A DNA stretch of 64,000 nt from Curtobacterium sp. MCSS17_007 (lineage in GTDB: Bacteria > Actinomycetota > Actinomycetes > Actinomycetales > Microbacteriaceae). The DNA is taken from the NCBI RefSeq assembly GCF_003234175.2, contig NZ_CP126257.1, positions 248,001-312,000 on the forward strand. Direction: 5' to 3'. The position numbers and the translations under genes are program-made. Under the pieces are notes generated by a model. It ran no database searches. It was given only the letters and a program-made list of their open reading frames with translations, and was not told the DNA's origin. The stretch's first letter is position 1. Each line of letters begins with the position of its first letter. Below, in pieces: positions 60,241 to 64,000 of the stretch.

Positions 60241-61257
60241 ATGAGCGACGAGACCGTGGACCAGACCACCGGCGCGACCACGGGCGCGCCGCTGGGTCGT
60301 GTCGTGCTCGCGGGGGCGAGCGGATTCGTGGGGCGGTACCTGCAGGACGCGTTCCGCGACGAGGGGTACGAGGTCGTCACGGTCGGTCGGACCGGCGACG
60401 CGGTGTGGGGGAACACCCTGCGCATCCGCGAACTCGTCGACGGTGCCGCGCTCGTCGTGAACATGGCGGGCAAGAGCGTGAACTGCCGGTACGGCCGCCG
60501 GAACCGGGCGGAGATCATGCGCTCGCGCGTGGACACGACGCTCGAACTCGCGGAGGCGATCCGGACCGCGGAACACCCGCCGCCGCTGTGGGTGAACGCC
60601 TCGACGGCGACGATCTACCGGCACGCCGACGACCGCCCGCAGGACGAGGCGACGGGCGAGCTCGGCGAGGGCTTCTCCGTCTCGGTCGCGAAGGCATGGG
60701 AGCACGCCCTGTTCGCGGCGGACCTGCCGCAGACCCGCCGTGTGGCGCTCCGCATGGCCATCGTGTTCGGCGACGGCAGCGCCCTCGTCCCGCTCCTCCG
60801 GCTCGCGCGGGCCGGGCTCGGCGGACCGCAGTACGACGGGCCGTGGTTCCCGACGCGTGCGCGGCTCCGCGCGGGGACGTACCACCACGACCGGCACACC
60901 CGCGGGCGGCAGCGGTTCAGCTGGGTGCACATCGCCGACGTCCTCGGGGTGATCCGCTTCGTGCGCGACCACGAGGACATCGACGGTCCGGTGAACGTGT
61001 CGAGCCCGACGCCCTCGGACAACCGCACGGTGATGGCGACCATCCGCGACGCCGTCGGGCGGCGCTTCGGCCTGCCGACCTGGCGGTGGATGCTCGAGAT
61101 CGGCGCGTTCGTGATCCGCACCGAGACCGAGCTCGTGCTGAAGAGCCGCTGGGTCGTGCCGACCCGGCTGGTCGAGGCGGGCTACGAGTTCCGGTACCGC
61201 GACCTGCGCGGCGCGCTCGCCGACATCATCGCGGACCGTCGGCAGCACCGGGGCTGA
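60241..61257 (+). CDS. TIGR01777-type epimerase with DUF1731 C-terminus
   Basis: 338-aa extended SDR. NAD loop GASGFVGRYLQDAF (~residues 26-39), VVNMAGKSVNCRYG (typical TIGR01777 segment), VNASTATIYRHADD, and a C-terminal RWVVPTRLVEAGYEFRYRDL as in DUF1731. The catalytic Tyr-Lys pair of other SDRs is not obvious, as in many family members; function is unknown. A GGGGGAG site precedes the ATG at 60241. A frame upstream codes for a DUF4166-like fragment. Confidence 0.82.
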   Translation: MSDETVDQTTGATTGAPLGRVVLAGASGFVGRYLQDAFRDEGYEVVTVGRTGDAVWGNTLRIRELVDGAALVVNMAGKSVNCRYGRRNRAEIMRSRVDTTLELAEAIRTAEHPPPLWVNASTATIYRHADDRPQDEATGELGEGFSVSVAKAWEHALFAADLPQTRRVALRMAIVFGDGSALVPLLRLARAGLGGPQYDGPWFPTRARLRAGTYHHDRHTRGRQRFSWVHIADVLGVIRFVRDHEDIDGPVNVSSPTPSDNRTVMATIRDAVGRRFGLPTWRWMLEIGAFVIRTETELVLKSRWVVPTRLVEAGYEFRYRDLRGALADIIADRRQHRG

Positions 61258-61274
61258 TCGGCCCCGTCTCCGGC

Positions 61275-61364
61275 TCCCGCTCCGGCTCCGGATCCCGCTC
61301 CGGCTCGTGGGGTGCGGGCCGAGACGCCGGCGTCCACGCGAGACGGCCCGGTCACACCGAGACG
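61275..61364. repeat. 18-bp and 19-bp spaced repeats with GAGACG core
   Basis: TCCCGCTCCGGCTC starts at 61275 and 61293 (18 bp apart). GAGACG then recurs at 61321, 61340 and 61359 (19 bp apart), the first inside GAGACGCCGGCGTC. The last unit lies in the final codons of the convergent EamA gene. The 94-bp gap 61258-61351 is wholly taken by this. Confidence 0.82.
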
Positions 61365-62371
61365 GCCCCGGAACCGGCGGCGTCCCGACGGACCGGCGGC
61401 GCCTCGGTGTCCTCGGTGTCCTCGGGCGCGAGCGTCACCGGCGTCACCGGCGCCACCGGGAGTGAGGGCGCGGTCCTGCCCGTCCGCGACGACCACAGGA
61501 CGGCGGCCACGACCACGGCGCCGGCCACGACCTCGACCAGGTCCGGGACCTCGCCGAACGCCGCCCACGACGCGAGCACCCCGATCACCGGGACGAGCAT
61601 CGAGAACGGTGCGACCGTGCTCGACGGGTACTTCCCCAGGAGCCGGGACCAGATGCCGTACCCGACCAGGCTCCCCGCGACCACGATGTACAGCAGCCCG
61701 AGGTCGGCGGGCAGCGCCGACGCCGTGAACGCCGTGCCGAACGCCTGGCCGACCCGCGCCGGCCCCTCGACGAGCAGCGACAGCGCGAACATCGGGACGG
61801 GCGGCACGACCGCCCACCACAGCGTCAGGTGCAGCGGGTTGACCGGACCGGTCCGGCGCGTCGCCACGTTGCCGAGCGCCCAGCCCAGGGCGCCGCACAG
61901 CACGAGCACGACCGGCAGCAGCGCCGCTGTCTGCGCGCGGTGCACCGCGATGACGCCGAGGGCGGCGACGGCGACGGAGACCCCGACGACCTGCCGGGCG
62001 GTGAGCTTCTCCCGCAGGAGCACCCCGGCCAGGACGACCGTGAACGGCGCCGACGCCTGGATCACCAGCGATGCCAGGCCCGTGGGCATCCCGGCGGCCA
62101 TGCCGAGGTAGAGGAACGCGAACTGCAGCACGCCGAGCGTCGCGCCGACGAGCAGGATCCAGCCGAAGCGGACCTTCGGTCGCGGGACGAACAGGACCGT
62201 CGGGACCGCGAGGAGCGTGAACCGCACCGCCGCCAGCAGGAACGGCGGCCAGTGGTCGAGCGCGATCGCGGTGGCGGGGAAGTTCAGCCCCCACGCCACG
62301 GCGACCACGAGGGCGAGGATGCGGTCGCGGAAGAGCACCTCCCGATCGTCCCGCACACGAAGCAGTAGCAC
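61352..62371 (-). CDS. EamA family (DMT) transporter
   Basis: 339-aa drug/metabolite transporter with ten helices in two EamA halves: ALVVAVAWGLNFPATAIAL... and ALGWALGNVATRRTGPVNPL... The C-terminal ~45 residues are a Pro/Thr/Glu tail encoded partly by repeats. The start is uncertain: GTG 62371, GTG 62356 or GTG 62338 are in frame and none has a clear ribosome site. Divergent from a LysR gene, which probably regulates it. Substrate unknown; amino acids or metabolites are common. Confidence 0.85.
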   Translation of the reverse strand: MLLLRVRDDREVLFRDRILALVVAVAWGLNFPATAIALDHWPPFLLAAVRFTLLAVPTVLFVPRPKVRFGWILLVGATLGVLQFAFLYLGMAAGMPTGLASLVIQASAPFTVVLAGVLLREKLTARQVVGVSVAVAALGVIAVHRAQTAALLPVVLVLCGALGWALGNVATRRTGPVNPLHLTLWWAVVPPVPMFALSLLVEGPARVGQAFGTAFTASALPADLGLLYIVVAGSLVGYGIWSRLLGKYPSSTVAPFSMLVPVIGVLASWAAFGEVPDLVEVVAGAVVVAAVLWSSRTGRTAPSLPVAPVTPVTLAPEDTEDTEAPPVRRDAAGSGAVSV

Positions 62372-62409
62372 CAGCGAACGATCTGACAGCGACGTTGTAG
62401 GGTCCCTGC

Positions 62410-63324
62410 ATGGTCGGCTTCGACATCGCCCTGCTCCCGGTCCTCCGCGAGCTCGCGGAACGGGGGAGCGTCACCGCGGTCGCCGCCGCCACCCGCCGGA
62501 CGCCGAGCGCGGTCTCGCAGCAGCTCCGCACGCTGCAGCGTCAGGCAGGCGTCCCGCTGGTCGAACGGGTGGGGCGCGGCGTCCGCCTCACTCCGCACGG
62601 TCGCGCGCTCGCCGACATGGCGACCGGTGTGGCGACCGCGCTGGCGACCGTCGAGTCGGCGTGGGCCGAACACCTCGCGGGGGTCAGCGGCACGGTCGAC
62701 CTCGCGGTGTTCCCGTCGGCGGCCGAGCTGCTGTTGCCGGGCCTCCTCACCCGTATGCGCGCGCACCCGGGCATCGTGCTCGAGCTCTCCGACGTCGACG
62801 TCAGCGAGGGCGAGTTCGCCCCGTTGACCGCCGACCACGACGTCGTCATCGGCCACCGCCCGGACGGCTCGCGGCGCGCGGACCGCGCCGCGGTCGAGAG
62901 CGTCCCGCTGCTCCGCGAACCGCTCGACGTCGCGCTGCCGCTCGACCACCCGCTCGCCGGCCTCGACCGCGTCCGCATCGAGGACGTCGTCGACGAGACC
63001 TGGATCGGCGTGCCCGAGGACTACCCGATCGACCGCGTGCTCACCGCCATGGCGGCCGCGTCGGACACCCCGCCGTCGGTCGCGTTCCGCACGATCCACC
63101 TGCCGGTGATCGAGAACCTGGTCGCCGCCGGGCACGGCATCGCCCTCGTGCCCCGGTACACCTCGGGCACACGCGCGCCCGGTCGCTACCGGCTGGCGAC
63201 CCTGGCCGACGTGCGGGCCGGCCGCCGGATCGAGGCGCTGACGCGTCCCGACCGGGCCGTCCGCCCCGCGGTCCGCACCGTCCTGGAGGCACTGGTCGCC
63301 GAGGCGACGGCCGTCACCACCTGA
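62410..63324 (+). CDS. LysR family transcriptional regulator
   Basis: 304-aa regulator. HTH: SVTAVAAATRRTPSAVSQQL (~residues 18-37) with LQRQAGVPLVERVGRGVRLT; effector domain residues ~90-300 (VDLAVFPSAAELLLPGL, IENLVAAGHGIALVPRY). It is divergent from the EamA transporter over a 38-bp gap with two CAGCGA motifs (62372, 62387; 15 bp apart). Such LysR-DMT pairs usually control efflux of the inducer. Confidence 0.88.
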   Translation: MVGFDIALLPVLRELAERGSVTAVAAATRRTPSAVSQQLRTLQRQAGVPLVERVGRGVRLTPHGRALADMATGVATALATVESAWAEHLAGVSGTVDLAVFPSAAELLLPGLLTRMRAHPGIVLELSDVDVSEGEFAPLTADHDVVIGHRPDGSRRADRAAVESVPLLREPLDVALPLDHPLAGLDRVRIEDVVDETWIGVPEDYPIDRVLTAMAAASDTPPSVAFRTIHLPVIENLVAAGHGIALVPRYTSGTRAPGRYRLATLADVRAGRRIEALTRPDRAVRPAVRTVLEALVAEATAVTT

Positions 63325-63394
63325 GGCGGTACGGCGCGCGGCGGGGCCGCACCGTGCCTCCCGTCCGGCCTGCCCGCGCGCGCGATCTCGGAAC

Positions 63395-63450
63395 GCGACG
63401 GAGGCGGTTCCCCGCAGCGTCGTACCGCTGCGGGGAACCGCCTCCGTTGC
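63395..63450. terminator. 25-bp hairpin between LysR and purB
   Basis: 63395-63419 pairs with 63426-63450 (22 perfect inner pairs, then a G-U and two more G-C pairs) over a TCGTAC loop. It separates the convergent LysR and purB genes and can end both transcripts. A half copy of the GCCTCCCGTCCGG family lies at about 63355-63368. Confidence 0.85.
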
Positions 63451-63463
63451 GTCCTGCGGAGCG

Positions 63464-64000
63464 CTAGACGTCCAGGTGGTCGACCAGCTCGTCCGCCAGG
63501 CCCGTGTAGGTGGCCGGCGTCAGGTTCGTCAGGCGCGCCTTGGCGCCCGACGAGATGTCGAGGCCGTTCACGAACGCGACGAGCTCGTCCTGGCCGATGC
63601 GCTTGCCGCGCGTGAGCTCCTTGAGCATCGCGTAGGGGTCCTCGATGTCGGACTGGCCGGCGGTGACCTCCGCGCGGATCACGGTCTGGACCGCTTCGCC
63701 GAGCACCTCCCAGTTGTGGTCGAGGTCCTCGGCGAGACGGGCCTCGTTCACGGCGATCTCGCCGAGCCCGCGCCGCAGGTTGTCGAGCGCGAGCAGCGAG
63801 TGCCCGAACGCGACACCGATGTTCCGCTGCGTGGTCGAGTCCGTCAGGTCGCGCTGCAGGCGGCTCGTGACGAGGGTCTCGGACAGCGTCGAGAACAACG
63901 CCGACGAGATCTCGAGGTTCGCCTCGGCGTTCTCGAACCGGATGGGGTTGATCTTGTGCGGCATCGTCGACGACCCCGTGGCGCCCGCCACCGGGATCTG
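63464..64000 (-). CDS. purB: Adenylosuccinate lyase, C-terminal part
   Basis: The last 178 residues of a fumarate-lyase family enzyme that makes AMP and AICAR in purine synthesis; the N-terminal part lies beyond the window. The family signature GSSTMPHKINPIRFENAEAN is intact near the edge, with RLQRDLTDSTTQRN and the C-terminal segment DEL...FVNGLDISSGAKARL. The coding frame continues without interruption to base 64000. Confidence 0.93.
   Translation of the reverse strand, partial: QIPVAGATGSSTMPHKINPIRFENAEANLEISSALFSTLSETLVTSRLQRDLTDSTTQRNIGVAFGHSLLALDNLRRGLGEIAVNEARLAEDLDHNWEVLGEAVQTVIRAEVTAGQSDIEDPYAMLKELTRGKRIGQDELVAFVNGLDISSGAKARLTNLTPATYTGLADELVDHLDV

Noticed and set aside
58426..61248. 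A 940-codon open frame on the minus strand
   Set aside because: It is antisense to the epimerase gene and partly overlaps the CDF and secreted-protein genes out of frame; low-complexity Arg/Ala composition shows it is a shadow.

Overview
The window is very GC-rich, densely coded DNA with short gaps, many GTG starts, ATGA/GTGA start-stop overlaps and strong long-stem hairpins at gene ends. Gene content (a POL-PE-LIG type LigD with Ku, an LAxTG class E sortase substrate, DUF6314, DUF6328 and DUF3618 proteins, phosphoketolase, a SipW-type signal peptidase) points to a free-living actinobacterium, most likely family Microbacteriaceae and possibly Curtobacterium. The genus is an inference. I see no prophage, insertion sequence, CRISPR array, tRNA or rRNA, so this looks like ordinary chromosome with some gene decay.

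Layout. 1-8 kb: exported polysaccharide deacetylase, zinc alcohol dehydrogenase plus NAD epimerase, DUF6314 and pentapeptide proteins, a thioredoxin-reductase-like flavoprotein divergent from an XRE-cupin regulator, a lipoprotein and a glycosyltransferase. 8-10 kb: a coupled three-gene stress cassette (LEA-like repeat protein, holin-X-like membrane protein, DUF3618 protein). 10-15 kb: MarR with a metallo-hydrolase, HAD and GNAT enzymes, and a TetR-MFS drug efflux pair under a 25-bp palindrome. 15-20 kb: a LacI-controlled ribonucleoside operon (nucleoside hydrolase, MFS transporter, ribokinase). 20-24 kb: Ppx/GppA phosphatase, membrane proteins, and a SipW-type peptidase with its likely substrate and a MarR regulator. 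24-30 kb: the end-joining genes ku and ligD. 30-38 kb: small proteins, TIM-barrel and FAH enzymes, phosphoketolase, a secreted protein and a cation exchanger. 38-46 kb: GH15 glucoamylase-like enzyme, RtcB RNA ligase with an elaborate leader, DUF1206 protein, SMP-30 protein and alpha/beta hydrolase. 46-55 kb: a dps-SDR-flavoprotein reductase operon, MarR, FMN reductase, GH13 enzyme and an LAYTG-anchored lectin-like surface protein. 55-64 kb: LysR-MFS pair, CDF metal transporter, TIGR01777-type epimerase, LysR-EamA pair and the 3' part of purB.

Functional themes are sugar and nucleoside use, export regulated by local repressors, oxidative and envelope stress, and DNA or RNA repair. Three decayed genes are visible: a 5'-truncated paralogue of the 6.6-kb lipoprotein near 55.5 kb, a C-terminal AraC fragment near 39.8 kb, and a DUF4166-like remnant near 60 kb. 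The most unexplained signal is intergenic: at least six gaps carry short tandem repeats with the same 18-19 bp period but different sequences. Three of them share a GAGACRCC core. A separate family of terminator hairpins shares a GGGAGGC/GCCTCCC core.
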